The notes under the pieces: model-generated
Seen by the model: the letters and a program-made list of their open reading frames with translations, nothing else
Databases searched by the model: none
Told to the model about the DNA's origin: nothing
Origin: Roseobacter fucihabitans
GTDB taxonomy: Bacteria > Pseudomonadota > Alphaproteobacteria > Rhodobacterales > Rhodobacteraceae
Assembly: GCF_014337925.2 (NCBI RefSeq)
Contig: NZ_CP143423.1
Coordinates: 3,316,501-3,380,500, forward strand
Direction of reading: 5' to 3'
Length of the DNA: 64,000 nt
Made by a program: the position numbers and the translations under genes
Shown: one piece after another, positions 55,201 to 64,000 of the stretch
How the letters are laid out: each line of letters begins with the position of its first letter
Position numbering within the stretch: the stretch's first letter is position 1

Positions 55201-55257
55201 CGCAGATGTGTCACACTGCCGCTTGGAGCGGGCGGCACTCTGCACTAGGTGTAGCGC

Positions 55258-56052
55258 ATGGAAAACGAAACCGTCATTCGCCTGAGTATTTTTCTGGGTC
55301 TCTTCGCCTTGCTGGCGACACTTGAAACGCTTGCGCCGCGCCGGGTGCGCAGCCAGCCGCGTAGCAGCCGTTGGATGACGAACTGGGGCATCACCCTTGC
55401 CAACACCGTCACGCTGCGCCTGATCGCCTTTGCGCTGCCGCTGTTGGCCGTTGGGGCCGCACTGGATGCGCAGGCACAGGGCTGGGGGTTGTTCAACCTG
55501 CTCAATGGGCCGGTCTGGCTGGAATTCGCGCTTGCCGTCTTGATCCTCGATTTTGCCATCTGGTTACAGCATCTGATCACGCATAAAGTGCCGCTCCTGT
55601 GGCGGCTTCACCAAGTGCATCACGCCGATGTCGATATGGATGTGACCACAGCGATCCGGTTCCACCCCATCGAAATCGCGCTGTCGATGCTGTTGAAGGT
55701 GGGGCTGGTCTATCTGCTCGGCCCTGCGGCGCTGGCCGTGATCGTTTTCGAGATCCTGCTCAATGGCACCGCCATGTTCAACCATGCCAATATCCGCCTG
55801 CCGCTTGGGCTGGACCGCATCGTGCGGCGCGTGCTGGTGACGCCCGATATGCATAGGGTCCACCACTCCGCGCACCGCGCCGAGCATGACAGTAATTACG
55901 GCTTTGCCCTCTCCATCTGGGACCGGATGTTTGGCACCTATATCGCGCAGCCCGAGGCCGGTCATGACGCGATGCAGGTCGGTCTGGAATGGCAGGACGC
56001 GCGCCCCAGCCGGTTGGGCTGGTCCCTCACGCTCCCCTTCACGCGCAAATGA
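55258..56052 (+). CDS. Sterol desaturase/fatty-acid hydroxylase family protein
   Basis: A 264-residue membrane diiron enzyme with histidine boxes HRLHQVHH ... FHP, NGTAMFNHANI and MHRVHHSAHRAEHD. Family members hydroxylate or desaturate lipids. The stop overlaps the next gene's ATG, so it is coupled to a ferredoxin-like gene that could supply electrons. The substrate is not evident. Confidence 0.88.
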   Translation: MENETVIRLSIFLGLFALLATLETLAPRRVRSQPRSSRWMTNWGITLANTVTLRLIAFALPLLAVGAALDAQAQGWGLFNLLNGPVWLEFALAVLILDFAIWLQHLITHKVPLLWRLHQVHHADVDMDVTTAIRFHPIEIALSMLLKVGLVYLLGPAALAVIVFEILLNGTAMFNHANIRLPLGLDRIVRRVLVTPDMHRVHHSAHRAEHDSNYGFALSIWDRMFGTYIAQPEAGHDAMQVGLEWQDARPSRLGWSLTLPFTRK

Positions 56053-56678
56053 CGCTGGAAAAAATCACGGCCCTTGCCGCCCCCTCGGGCCTGTTCGTCA
56101 TGGGCGCGTTTCATGATGATGCGGGCACGCTTGTCTTGCTGGGCGCAGACCGGGGATGTTGGCCGATTTTCACGCAGGCGGCAGAATTTAGCGACGGGCA
56201 ACCGGACCCGCTTGATCGCTGGTCCAAGCGGATCATCGGGGGCATTGCCGCCGATCTGGGAGCCCGTGATACATACCCCTCGGACGGCCCGCCCTATGCG
56301 CCTTTCATCGGTTGGGCGCTGCAAACGGGGCGGTTTTTTCAAAGCCCGACGGGTATGATGGTGCATGACACCGCCGGGCTGATGATCTCCATAAGGGGCG
56401 CATTGCATGTCCCGACTGTCCTGGCGCTCGAGGGGCGGGCAGCGTCGAACCCTTGTGAGAGCTGCGCCGACAAGCCTTGCGTTGCGGCCTGTCCCGTCGG
56501 AGCCTTGGCCGAAGATCATGCTTATGACGTTCCGGCCTGCAAAGCCTATCTAGACACGGAACCGGGGCGGGATTGCATGTCCAACGGGTGCAAGGTGCGG
56601 CGCGCCTGCCCTGTATCGGTCAAATTCGAACGCTCTGCTGAGCAATCCGCCTTTCACATGATCTCATTCAAAGGATGA
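56049..56678 (+). CDS. Ferredoxin-like 4Fe-4S protein
   Basis: A 209-residue protein. Its C-terminal half binds iron-sulfur: CESCADKPCVAACP (CxxCx4CxxxCP) and CMSNGCKVRRACP, a ferredoxin-like pair. The N-terminal half is unassigned. It overlaps the hydroxylase gene by 4 bp, suggesting it reduces that enzyme, which is inference. Confidence 0.75.
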   Translation: MTLEKITALAAPSGLFVMGAFHDDAGTLVLLGADRGCWPIFTQAAEFSDGQPDPLDRWSKRIIGGIAADLGARDTYPSDGPPYAPFIGWALQTGRFFQSPTGMMVHDTAGLMISIRGALHVPTVLALEGRAASNPCESCADKPCVAACPVGALAEDHAYDVPACKAYLDTEPGRDCMSNGCKVRRACPVSVKFERSAEQSAFHMISFKG

Positions 56679-56682
56679 CCCC

Positions 56683-57186
56683 ATGCGCCACCTGATCCTG
56701 ATGCGCCACGCAAAATCTGACTGGAGTGCAGGTCTCGAAGATCACGAACGCCCGCTCAATAATCGGGGTGAAGCCGCCGCCTATGCCTTGGGTGAATGGC
56801 TGCGGGAGCGGGACTATCAGCCCGATCAAGTATTGTGTTCTTCGGCCAAGCGCACGGGCAAGACTTTATTGGGGCTGGGTTTTTCTCAGGCGACCCCCGT
56901 GGCCTTCACAAAACGTCTCTATCTCGCGGACTCCGAGGAGATGCTGTCAGTGCTGCGCTTTTCGGAGGCGGCGTGCATTTTGATGCTCGGGCATAACCCT
57001 GGCATCGGCGAGATGGCCGCCCGTCTGGTAGATGATCCGCCCAATCATCCGCAGTTCTACAACTATCCGACGGGTGCGACCTTCGTGATAGATTTCGATG
57101 TCGACAGCTGGAACGATATTGGCTGGCACACAGGCCAGCCAATTGATTTCACCGTGCCACGCGATTTTACGGGCAAGGTGGCCTGA
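56683..57186 (+). CDS. SixA-like histidine phosphatase
   Basis: A 167-residue branch-1 histidine phosphatase: LILMRHAKSDWS (nucleophilic His8), ERPLNNRGEAAA, LCSSAKRTGKT and the second catalytic histidine in LMLGHNPGIGEMA. It resembles SixA, which dephosphorylates histidine in signalling proteins. Four bases after the ferredoxin stop. Confidence 0.85.
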   Translation: MRHLILMRHAKSDWSAGLEDHERPLNNRGEAAAYALGEWLRERDYQPDQVLCSSAKRTGKTLLGLGFSQATPVAFTKRLYLADSEEMLSVLRFSEAACILMLGHNPGIGEMAARLVDDPPNHPQFYNYPTGATFVIDFDVDSWNDIGWHTGQPIDFTVPRDFTGKVA

Positions 57187-57227
57187 AAGCCCACCCTACG
57201 GCACCATGGGATGACCCTCGAGGCGCG

Positions 57228-57998
57228 TTAGTGACCGAGGATCTGGCTCAGGAACAGCTGTGTGCGCGGGGATTGCGGGTTGCTGAAGAAGGCCTCTGGT
57301 TCGTTCTGTTCAACGATCTGGCCCGCATCCATGAAGATCACACGGTTCGCCACTTTGCGTGCAAAGCCCATCTCGTGGGTCACGCAAAGCATGGTCATGC
57401 CCTCTTCGGCAAGCTGGATCATCGTGTCCAGCACCTCTGCGATCATTTCGGGATCGAGCGCCGAGGTCGGCTCGTCAAAGAGCATGATCCGGGGGCGCAT
57501 GCACAGTGAGCGCGCGATGGCGACACGCTGTTGCTGCCCCCCCGAAAGCTGGCCGGGGTATTTGTCGGCCTGTTCGGGGATTTTGACCTTTTCGAGGAAA
57601 TGCATCGCCGTTTCCTCGGCCTCCTTCTTGGGCGTCTTGCGCACCCAGATCGGGGCCAGCGTGCAGTTTTCCAGGATGGTCAGATGTGGAAACAGGTTGA
57701 AGTGCTGAAAGCACATGCCGACCTCGGAGCGGATCTTGTCGATGTTCTTGAGATCAGAGGAGAGCAGCGTCCCATCCACTTCAATGGAACCCTGCTGGTG
57801 CTCTTCCAACGCGTTGATGCAGCGGATGAGCGTGGATTTGCCTGAGCCCGAAGGCCCACAGATCACGATCCGTTCGCCGCGATTGACCGTCAGATCGATG
57901 TCGCGCAGCACATGAAAGGTGCCGTACCATTTGTTCATGTTGGAGATGGTAATCGCGATCTCATCCGAGACCTGCATTTGTGTTGCTTGTTCAGCCAT
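57228..57998 (-). CDS. aapP: General L-amino-acid ABC importer ATPase
   Basis: ATPase of the polar amino-acid importer. Start at the ATG at 57998 ([13 protein letters not shown]). [51 protein letters not shown] and CVTHEMGFA are standard. Last gene of the aapJQMP cluster. Confidence 0.95.
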   Translation of the reverse strand: MAEQATQMQVSDEIAITISNMNKWYGTFHVLRDIDLTVNRGERIVICGPSGSGKSTLIRCINALEEHQQGSIEVDGTLLSSDLKNIDKIRSEVGMCFQHFNLFPHLTILENCTLAPIWVRKTPKKEAEETAMHFLEKVKIPEQADKYPGQLSGGQQQRVAIARSLCMRPRIMLFDEPTSALDPEMIAEVLDTMIQLAEEGMTMLCVTHEMGFARKVANRVIFMDAGQIVEQNEPEAFFSNPQSPRTQLFLSQILGH

Positions 57999-58016
57999 GC
58001 TTCTGGCCTTTCTCAT

Positions 58017-58086
58017 TTTTAAACCCTATCGCTTTCGCTACTTGAGGGTGTGTGGTTTTAAACCCTGCCGCTTTGCTGCTTGAGGG
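58017..58086. repeat. Two tandem-like copies of a ~32-bp repeat
   Basis: TTTTAAACCCTATCGCTTTC... (58017-58048) and TTTTAAACCCTGCCGCTTTG... (58056-58086) are near-identical, both ending CTTGAGGG, in the gap between aapM and aapP. Only four or five positions differ, one of them a one-base gap. They can form CCCT/AGGG stems and may affect mRNA stability or be a small mobile repeat. Confidence 0.7.
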
Positions 58087-58129
58087 CCTGAAAATTACGC
58101 CCCGCCGCCCTATGCGGCAGAAGGATGGG

Positions 58130-59428
58130 TCAGCGGTGATCGGTCGCGAGGCGGCGTTCCAGCCATTGTGAATATTGCGAGATGCCATAGCAGACGACAA
58201 AGAACAGCAGCGCCGCAAAGCCCAGCAGTTCCCAATAGACGCCATTCCATTCGGTCGATGCCAGAATAGGCCCCCGGATCATCCCCAGAATATCGAACAT
58301 CGAAATAACCGACACCAGCGTCGTATCCTTGAACAGACCCACGGCGATGTTGACGATGCCCGGGATCGAAATCTTGAGCGCCTGGGGCAGGATGATCAGC
58401 CGCGTTGCTTGGGCGTAGTTCAGGCCCAGGCTGTCGGCCCCCTCATATTGCCCCTTGGGAAGGGCTGCGAGGCCACCCCGGATCACCTCGGCGATATAAG
58501 CCGCCGAGAACATTGTGATCATGATCACCACGCGCAGGAACAGATCCACCGTGGATTCAGGCGGAAAGAAATAGGCCAGCATCACCGAGGCGACAAAGAG
58601 CAGCGTGATCAGCGGTACACCGCGGATAAACTCGATGAAGACCACACAGATGATCTTTATCAGCGGCATCGACGACTGCCGCCCCAGTGCCAGCGCGATG
58701 CCGATGGGGATGGAGAGCGACACACAGGTCACGCCCAGCATCATGTTGAGCATGAAGCCCCCGAGATCGCGCGACGGCACGGCCTCCATCATGGCGTTGT
58801 CGGATGCGCCTTCGGGGATCAGGAAGCCGCCCAGCCACCAGATCACGAAGGCGGCGGCGATCCCCCCAAAGAAACCAGCGGCAAAGCTGCGTGCGACGTA
58901 GCGTTGGTAGATCAGAACGCCACCCGCAGCACCAACCAGAGCCAGGATTGGCACAAAGATCGTGCCGCCCCAGATCAGGTAGTAGGCGATGAACGGATAC
59001 AGCGCCGTAAACGCCAACAACTTGCGCGGCAGGTCGAAAAACAGCACCGGCGCGATGGCCACAAAGAGCAGCAAGAAGGCCAGTCCGGGGCGCCAGTAGA
59101 GTTCGGAGGGGTATTTAAAGCCAAAGATCAGCTGCGGCCAGCGTTCCGCCAGCACCGCAAAACAGGCCCCGCGCGCGCCGTCAAGGATCTCGCGACACTC
59201 AGACAGGCTATTGGCATTCCAGACCCCGTTCAGGATCCACGGCACGGTTGGTGCCAGGGCGAGATAGATAACATAGGCCGCGACAATGGTCAGCAGCGCA
59301 TTGGCCGGTGTCGCAAATAGGTTTTCACGCATCCATTTGACCGGACCCGTGGCCGCATAGGGCGGGGCCTGTTGCGGGATTTCCTCGGAGCGCACGAAGG
59401 CGACGGAATTTGCATGTATATCTGACAT
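58130..59428 (-). CDS. aapM: General L-amino-acid ABC importer permease
   Basis: A 432-residue permease with about eight helices and the HisM/GlnP-type C-terminal domain: AEVIRGGLAALPKGQYEGADSLGLNYAQATRLIILPQALK is the EAA-like loop for the ATPase. It is downstream of aapQ by three bases. Confidence 0.94.
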   Translation of the reverse strand: MSDIHANSVAFVRSEEIPQQAPPYAATGPVKWMRENLFATPANALLTIVAAYVIYLALAPTVPWILNGVWNANSLSECREILDGARGACFAVLAERWPQLIFGFKYPSELYWRPGLAFLLLFVAIAPVLFFDLPRKLLAFTALYPFIAYYLIWGGTIFVPILALVGAAGGVLIYQRYVARSFAAGFFGGIAAAFVIWWLGGFLIPEGASDNAMMEAVPSRDLGGFMLNMMLGVTCVSLSIPIGIALALGRQSSMPLIKIICVVFIEFIRGVPLITLLFVASVMLAYFFPPESTVDLFLRVVIMITMFSAAYIAEVIRGGLAALPKGQYEGADSLGLNYAQATRLIILPQALKISIPGIVNIAVGLFKDTTLVSVISMFDILGMIRGPILASTEWNGVYWELLGFAALLFFVVCYGISQYSQWLERRLATDHR

Positions 59429-59431
59429 GGT

Positions 59432-60646
59432 TCAGCGCTCCTTCAGCTTAACGGAATTATTGTAGACGTTCATGATCGCGGAGATCGACAGCGAGATCGT
59501 GAGATAAAACAGCATCAGCAATAGCACGCATTCAATCGCGCGCCCCGTCTGGTTGAGCGTGATGCCCCCCAGCGTCGCAGTTATATCCGCATAGCCCACG
59601 GCAATCGCCAGCGAGGAGTTCTTGGTGATATTGAGATATTGCGAGATCAACGGCGGAATGATGACCCGCAGCGCCTGTGGCAGCACGACGAGGTTCATCA
59701 CACGACCCGGACGCAGACCCAGAGCGGAGGCGGCCTCGGTCTGGCCTTTGCTCACGGCCTGAATGCCGGCCCGCACGTTTTCGGCGATGAAGGCCCCGGT
59801 GTAGATCGACAAGGCAAACCAGAGCGCAATCAGCGGCGCACCAATCTGGATGCCGCCGCTGAAGTTGAAGCCGCCCAGAACCGGGTAATCCAGCCCGATG
59901 GGACGTCCCATGACAACGAAAACCAACAGCGAGGGGACAAAAAGGATGGCAAGGCTCGGCCACCCTGTCGGCAGCAATTTACCCGTCGCATAGAGCAGGT
60001 TCGTCGCATAGCGGCGATAGGCAAAGACACCGATGATGGAGGCAAAAAACGTCGCAACGACCACCATGGAGCCCGGCCCCCAGATCGGCGCAGGCAGGTA
60101 AACACCTCGGTTGGTGAAAGCGATCGACCCCAGCAACATGGTCGCTTCGGGTTCGTCCCCGCGAAAGGCGCGCGGGGCGGGCATCACCGCCGTCATGATG
60201 GTGAAAATAATGATGATCCAGATCAGAACCGGAATATTGCGGAAAATCTCGACGTAAAAAGCCATCAGTTTGGAAACGAGCCAGTTGTTCGACAGCCTCA
60301 AAACCCCGGCCGTGACGCCAAAGACCGTCGCCGTGATACAGGCCAGAAAGGCGACCAGCAGCGTGTTCAGGATCCCCACAACAGCAGCGCGCGCGTTGCT
60401 GGATTGGCTGTCGTATTCGATCAACGTCTGGTTAATGTCATATCCCGCCGGCGAGCCCAGGAAATCATAGGCAATATTAAGGCCTGCAGCCGCGAGGTTG
60501 GTCAAAAGATTATTCGCCAGATAGGCAAAAGCGACAATCAGCACCAGCAGCGCAATTCCCTGAAATGTCAGCGAACGATACCGCGTATCGTTGATCAACA
60601 TGGACAGGCGGAACGACTCCCGTGGCGGGTCGGTCAGTATCGTCAT
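59432..60646 (-). CDS. aapQ: General L-amino-acid ABC importer permease
   Basis: Start at the ATG at 60646 (MTILTDPPRESFRL). It has multiple helices and the coupling loop AENVRAGIQAVSKGQTEAASALGLRPGRVMNLVVLPQALR. Pairs with AapM. Confidence 0.94.
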   Translation of the reverse strand: MTILTDPPRESFRLSMLINDTRYRSLTFQGIALLVLIVAFAYLANNLLTNLAAAGLNIAYDFLGSPAGYDINQTLIEYDSQSSNARAAVVGILNTLLVAFLACITATVFGVTAGVLRLSNNWLVSKLMAFYVEIFRNIPVLIWIIIIFTIMTAVMPAPRAFRGDEPEATMLLGSIAFTNRGVYLPAPIWGPGSMVVVATFFASIIGVFAYRRYATNLLYATGKLLPTGWPSLAILFVPSLLVFVVMGRPIGLDYPVLGGFNFSGGIQIGAPLIALWFALSIYTGAFIAENVRAGIQAVSKGQTEAASALGLRPGRVMNLVVLPQALRVIIPPLISQYLNITKNSSLAIAVGYADITATLGGITLNQTGRAIECVLLLMLFYLTISLSISAIMNVYNNSVKLKER

Positions 60647-60737
60647 TAAAATTTTCCCCGTGGTTCCGACCTTGATTTTAACGGGCACTTTGCGCGCCTC
60701 GGTGGTCGGGTTGTCGTTTTATTGGTCTCTAAAAGCG

Positions 60738-60763
60738 AAGGGCGCAGGAGTTCCTGCGCCCTT
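60738..60763 (-). terminator. aapJ-aapQ intercistronic hairpin
   Basis: A perfect 12-bp stem AAGGGCGCAGGA / TCCTGCGCCCTT with a two-base apex in the gap after aapJ; in the direction of transcription it is followed by a short T-run. It probably acts as an attenuator or 3' stabiliser giving more binding protein than permease, as in other importers. Confidence 0.65.
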
Positions 60764-60776
60764 GGCCGTGTCGTTT

Positions 60777-61793
60777 TTAGCGGAAGGGCGGCGAGTAGAC
60801 CAGGCCACCGTTCGTCCACTGTGCGTTCAGCCCGCGTGCAAGACCGATGGGGGTTTCTTCACCGATGTTCTTGGCAAAGACCTCACCGTAATTACCCTCG
60901 GCCGCAATCGCGCGCTTGGACCATTCAGCGTCCAGACCGAGCATTTCGCCCAATGTGCCTTCGGTACCGAGCAAACGTGCAACTTCAGGGTTGGTGGTAT
61001 TGGCCGCCATTTCGTTGACGTTGGCCGATGTCACGCCCAGCTCTTCTGCTGTGATCAACGCGTTCAGCGTCCAGCGCACGACATCTGCCCATTCGTCATC
61101 GCCGTGACGTACAAGCGGACCGAGCGGTTCCTTGGAAATGATTTCGGGCAGCAACACGTGATCAGTTGGATTCTCGAATGTGGCCCGAGTGGAGGCCAGA
61201 CCGGACGCGTCCGTCGTGTAGGTGTCGCAGGCACCGGCAAGGTACTGCTGCTGGCCTTCGGCATTGGTTTCGATCGGCACCGGCTCATAGCTGATGTTGT
61301 TGGCGCGGAAGAAATCCGCAAGGTTCAGCTCAGTAGTTGTACCGGTCTGGATGCAAACTGTCGCGCCATCAAGTTCTTTGGCCGAGGATACACCCAGCGC
61401 CTTTGGCACCATGAAGCCCTGACCGTCATAGTAGTTCACGCCCACGAAGGTGAACTTCAGGTCCACGTCGCGGCTAAAGGTCCATGTTGTGTTGCGCGCC
61501 AGCATGTCGATTTCGCCGGAGGCCAGAGCCGTGAAGCGCGTCTTGCCCGTTGTCGGGACAAATTCGACCGCGGTCGGATCCCCCAGAACGGCCGCGGCAA
61601 CAGCGCGGCATACCGCCACGTCAAAGCCCTTCCATTCGCCGTTTGCATCTGGTGCCGCGAAGCCCACAAGACCCGTGGTCACGCCACAGTTGAGTGTGCC
61701 ACGTGCTTTGACGTCGTCCAACGTACCAGCGGCAGCCGCACCCGCAGCAAAGCCAGCAATGGTCAGCGCACCAAGTAATGTAGATTTGTTCAT
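60777..61793 (-). CDS. aapJ: General L-amino-acid ABC importer binding protein
   Basis: A 338-residue periplasmic protein with a signal peptide (MNKSTLLGALTIAGFAAGAAAA). GTLNCGVTTGLVGFAAPDANGEWKGFDVAVCRAVAAAVLGD and the GVNYYDGQGFMV strand are typical. AGGAAGAGG lies before the ATG. First gene of aapJQMP. Confidence 0.95.
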   Translation of the reverse strand: MNKSTLLGALTIAGFAAGAAAAGTLDDVKARGTLNCGVTTGLVGFAAPDANGEWKGFDVAVCRAVAAAVLGDPTAVEFVPTTGKTRFTALASGEIDMLARNTTWTFSRDVDLKFTFVGVNYYDGQGFMVPKALGVSSAKELDGATVCIQTGTTTELNLADFFRANNISYEPVPIETNAEGQQQYLAGACDTYTTDASGLASTRATFENPTDHVLLPEIISKEPLGPLVRHGDDEWADVVRWTLNALITAEELGVTSANVNEMAANTTNPEVARLLGTEGTLGEMLGLDAEWSKRAIAAEGNYGEVFAKNIGEETPIGLARGLNAQWTNGGLVYSPPFR

Positions 61794-61980
61794 TTTTACC
61801 TCTTCCTGATTTTCCGCCGTTTCTGACGGGTCTCCCGGCGTATTTTTAACCGAAACTTGTATTGTTTTAAAGGGTCCAAGTGGGCGGCATATTGCTCGGA
61901 TTCACGCAATAACGTCAAGGGTTACGCTGCTAAAATCGCAGCCTCCCCTACGTTAGATCCCATATTTCGGGCCAAAACAG
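61794..61980. promoter_or_regulatory. aap operon upstream region
   Basis: 187 bases between aapJ and the ATP12 gene; presumably contains the aap promoter. A TTTTTAACCG/TTTTAAAGGG pair is present, but no operator can be named. Confidence 0.3.
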
Positions 61981-62697
61981 TCAAGAATCAGCTGTGCAGA
62001 GGTCAAAAACCACTTTTGCGTGTTCAAAAGCCCGTTGTTTCAGAGCCGCGGCGGCCTCGGCCTCTTCATCGCGGCCCCATTGCTCGGCCTGCCACACTTC
62101 ATCCAGCCGCGAGACCCTCCAGATGTCTGCTGCCGGTTGAACGTTCTGCGTGGCCGCAAAGCCCAGCACCAGAGAGCCCGTCAGGCTGACGAGATCGTGA
62201 AAGGCGGCCAGTTCAAACGCGTTGAGCGCATGAACATGGTGCGATAATTGCGCCAGGGCATCCGGGTCCTGGGCAATATGCATGACACCGGAACGCGCCT
62301 GCAACCGCGCACCCAATGCCCCCTCAACCCAGGTGAGAAACGGATCCCACTGCGCTGCCTGCCGGGCCACCAGTTCAACGGGTTGCTCCGCGCGATAACA
62401 CAGCAGATCGCTGTCCCCATAGGCGGCGAGCATATCCGCGACCTCGCCGTGTTGCACCGCGACCTTGTCAATCGCTGCATTGGCGGTCTGCGTAAAGGGC
62501 ATCTTTGACGGGTTTATCTTGTCTTCCTGCGCGTCCCATTCTGCGGCAATGGCCTCGGCAAACCCGCGACTGGGCACCAAAAGCGCCTGTTTCGCGGGCG
62601 TTTTCACAGCCCGCCCGTCCAATGCGATCCCGTATCCGTCCTCGACCGACACCACTGATGCCGTTTCCCAGAATCGCTTGGCCTTCCATTCGCTCAT
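61981..62697 (-). CDS. ATP12 family F1-ATPase assembly chaperone
   Basis: Start at the ATG at 62697 (MSEWKAKRFWE). It has the ATP12 pattern: VALDGRAVKTP-like IALDGRAVKTPAKQALLVPS, IAAEWDAQEDKINPSKMPFTQTANAAID, and DSDLLCYRAEQP. It binds the F1 alpha subunit during assembly; found in alphaproteobacteria and mitochondria. Overlaps the HAD gene by 4 bp. Confidence 0.92.
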   Translation of the reverse strand: MSEWKAKRFWETASVVSVEDGYGIALDGRAVKTPAKQALLVPSRGFAEAIAAEWDAQEDKINPSKMPFTQTANAAIDKVAVQHGEVADMLAAYGDSDLLCYRAEQPVELVARQAAQWDPFLTWVEGALGARLQARSGVMHIAQDPDALAQLSHHVHALNAFELAAFHDLVSLTGSLVLGFAATQNVQPAADIWRVSRLDEVWQAEQWGRDEEAEAAAALKQRAFEHAKVVFDLCTADS

Positions 62698-63356
62698 GCC
62701 GTTGCCTTCCACGCCTCATCCAGCGCCGTCTCCAGCTGCCCGAAATCGCTTAGAATCGCGCGCGCCGCACCCAATGCGGCAACCGGGTGGTATCCCCAAT
62801 CCACGCCGAGCCCGTAAACGCCCGCCGCCGCAGCCATATCCATATCAAAACTGGTATCGCCAATCATGACCGTCCGGTCGGGCGAAACCCCCGCCTCTGA
62901 CATGGCTTGATGGATCATCGAGGGGTGGGGTTTGGAGGGGTGGAAATCGGCGACTTGCTGGGTCATGAACACACCCTCCAGCCCATGCCCTTCGATCAAC
63001 TTATCCAGCCCACGCTTGGATTTACCGGTCGCGACGCCCAAAATCACATCCTCGCGCGCACTCAGACGCTCCAACGCGGCGCGCGCGCCCGGATAAAGCG
63101 GGGAGGATTGCGCCGCACCGCTCTGCGCGCGCAGGTCCATATAAGCATCCTTATAGGCCTGCACCATGCGGGCATGATCCGCATCCGGGGCCAGCCGCGC
63201 CATCGCCACGTCCAGCGAGAGGCCAACGATGCCTAAAATTCGGGCGCGTTCAGGTGCAGCCAGGCGCACAGCCTCGAAGGCACGCCCCATCGCCGCGAGG
63301 ATATCCGCCTGGCTATCCACCAGCGTGCCGTCCACGTCAAAGATCACCAGCCTCAT
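62694..63356 (-). CDS. HAD phosphatase, phosphoglycolate phosphatase-like
   Basis: A 220-residue HAD hydrolase: FDVDGTLVDSQADI (nucleophile D), GVATGKSKRGL, HPSKPHPSM (Lys) and GDTSFDMDMAAAAG. Similar to Gph/PGP-type enzymes and commonly sits between rluC-like and ATP12 genes in this group. Overlaps both neighbours by 4 bp. Confidence 0.9.
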   Translation of the reverse strand: MRLVIFDVDGTLVDSQADILAAMGRAFEAVRLAAPERARILGIVGLSLDVAMARLAPDADHARMVQAYKDAYMDLRAQSGAAQSSPLYPGARAALERLSAREDVILGVATGKSKRGLDKLIEGHGLEGVFMTQQVADFHPSKPHPSMIHQAMSEAGVSPDRTVMIGDTSFDMDMAAAAGVYGLGVDWGYHPVAALGAARAILSDFGQLETALDEAWKATA

Positions 63357-64000
63357 TCGAGCGCCTCGAACGGGTCCTCGGCCGCCAGATCTTCGCTCCA
63401 GCCAAAGGTGTCCCAGCTTTGCGCCATGTGATCCGGCATCGGGGCCGTGACTGTGATCATTTTGCGCGTTTCGGGGTGCTCGAACCGCATCATCCGTGCG
63501 TGCAGGTGCAGTTTCTTGGAAATGATCCCGCCTAGTTGGGCGCCCCAGCCATCACCCATGTTCTCCTGACCCGACCCGCCATATTTACCATCCCCGATGA
63601 TCGGATGCCCGATTTCGGCCATATGCGCGCGCAATTGATGGGTGCGCCCGGTCACAGGTTCCATCGCGATCCACGCCGCGCGCGAGGCCACCCTGTAGAG
63701 CGTGGCGTAAAGCGTATGCGCACGTTTGGCCCCATAGGTGCTCTCGATCTCGCGCGGATGCACGGCGATCATTTTCTCGCCCTCGCCACCACCGCCACGT
63801 CCGGGGGCCTTGACCAGCCCGTATTTGATCTCGCCCAGATACGGCGTCGGCACACCCGCCACCAATGCCCAGTAAATCTTGCGAGTTTCGCGGTGCCGCA
63901 TCGCCGCCGTCAGCGCCTTGGCCGCCATCCGCGTGCGCGCCAGCAGCAAAACCCCCGATGTGTCCTTGTCCAACCGGTGCACAAGACGCGGTTTTTCCTC
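63353..64000 (-). CDS. RluC/RluD-type pseudouridine synthase, 5' end outside window
   Basis: The frame runs off the right edge; ~216 residues are visible. It includes LVHRLDKDTSGVLLLAR with the catalytic Asp, then TGRTHQLRAHMAEIGHPIIGDGKYG and HLHARMMRFEHPE. It converts specific uridines of 23S rRNA (RluC/D type) to pseudouridine. The N-terminal S4 domain is not seen. Confidence 0.93.
   Translation of the reverse strand, partial: EEKPRLVHRLDKDTSGVLLLARTRMAAKALTAAMRHRETRKIYWALVAGVPTPYLGEIKYGLVKAPGRGGGGEGEKMIAVHPREIESTYGAKRAHTLYATLYRVASRAAWIAMEPVTGRTHQLRAHMAEIGHPIIGDGKYGGSGQENMGDGWGAQLGGIISKKLHLHARMMRFEHPETRKMITVTAPMPDHMAQSWDTFGWSEDLAAEDPFEALE

Noticed and set aside
58175-59320. 381-codon plus-strand frame opposite aapM
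   Set aside because: Composition is dominated by H, Q, R and D, as expected from the complement of a membrane protein gene.

Overview
The window looks like a chromosomal segment from a marine Rhodobacterales bacterium of the Roseobacter group. This is inferred from gene content and order: hisG-hisZ-hisS, a B12-dependent ribonucleotide reductase, xdhABC beside a BMP-type nucleoside/purine ABC importer, aapJQMP, an ATP12 chaperone and DUF1489. Housekeeping genes are GC-rich; the accessory parts are visibly richer in A+T.

Layout. 1-2.6 kb: the end of a membrane protein gene, a HigB/HigA-type toxin-antitoxin pair followed by a truncated BrnA-like gene, and IS3 remnants around a nuclease-like orphan. 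2.65-14.5 kb: a divergent accessory cluster centred on a vanadium-dependent haloperoxidase. Reading left are a SARP-like regulator, a PAP2-fold enzyme and a deiminase; reading right are the haloperoxidase, a matrixin-like protease, a beta-propeller protein, a small unknown protein, a VioB-type ferritin-like protein and a catalase-like fragment. 14.5-20 kb: a secreted protein with a membrane partner, a dead IS30, and a methyltransferase with a homocysteine S-methyltransferase. 20-27.5 kb: an accessory island with a serine recombinase-ParB-RepB three-gene unit, an apparently intact IS3 element joining two broken genes (an HTH protein and an OLD-type ATPase/nuclease), a C4-antisense-RNA-like cloverleaf, and a PAN-domain secreted protein.

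27.5-47.5 kb is core: nrdJ, DUF1489, hisGZS, slyX, dnaE, xdhABC and the importer. nrdJ and hisS each appear to carry an in-frame, A+T-rich insertion; the one in nrdJ reads as an XRE-type helix-turn-helix. 47.5-49.3 kb is an insertion-sequence graveyard. 49.4-64 kb is core again: an EAL protein, yidC, MOSC, engB, argB, a sterol-desaturase-like enzyme, a ferredoxin, a SixA-like phosphatase, aapPMQJ, ATP12, a HAD phosphatase and an RluC/D-type pseudouridine synthase cut by the window end.

The most unusual signal is inside the istB remnant at 48355-48897. Three short segments (41, 37 and 42 bp) share the same ends, each has a different palindromic core, and removing all three restores a normal IstB reading frame. 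They look like a family of miniature hairpin insertions. Second are the recombinase-ParB-RepB cassette, the haloperoxidase cluster and the HTH insertion in nrdJ.
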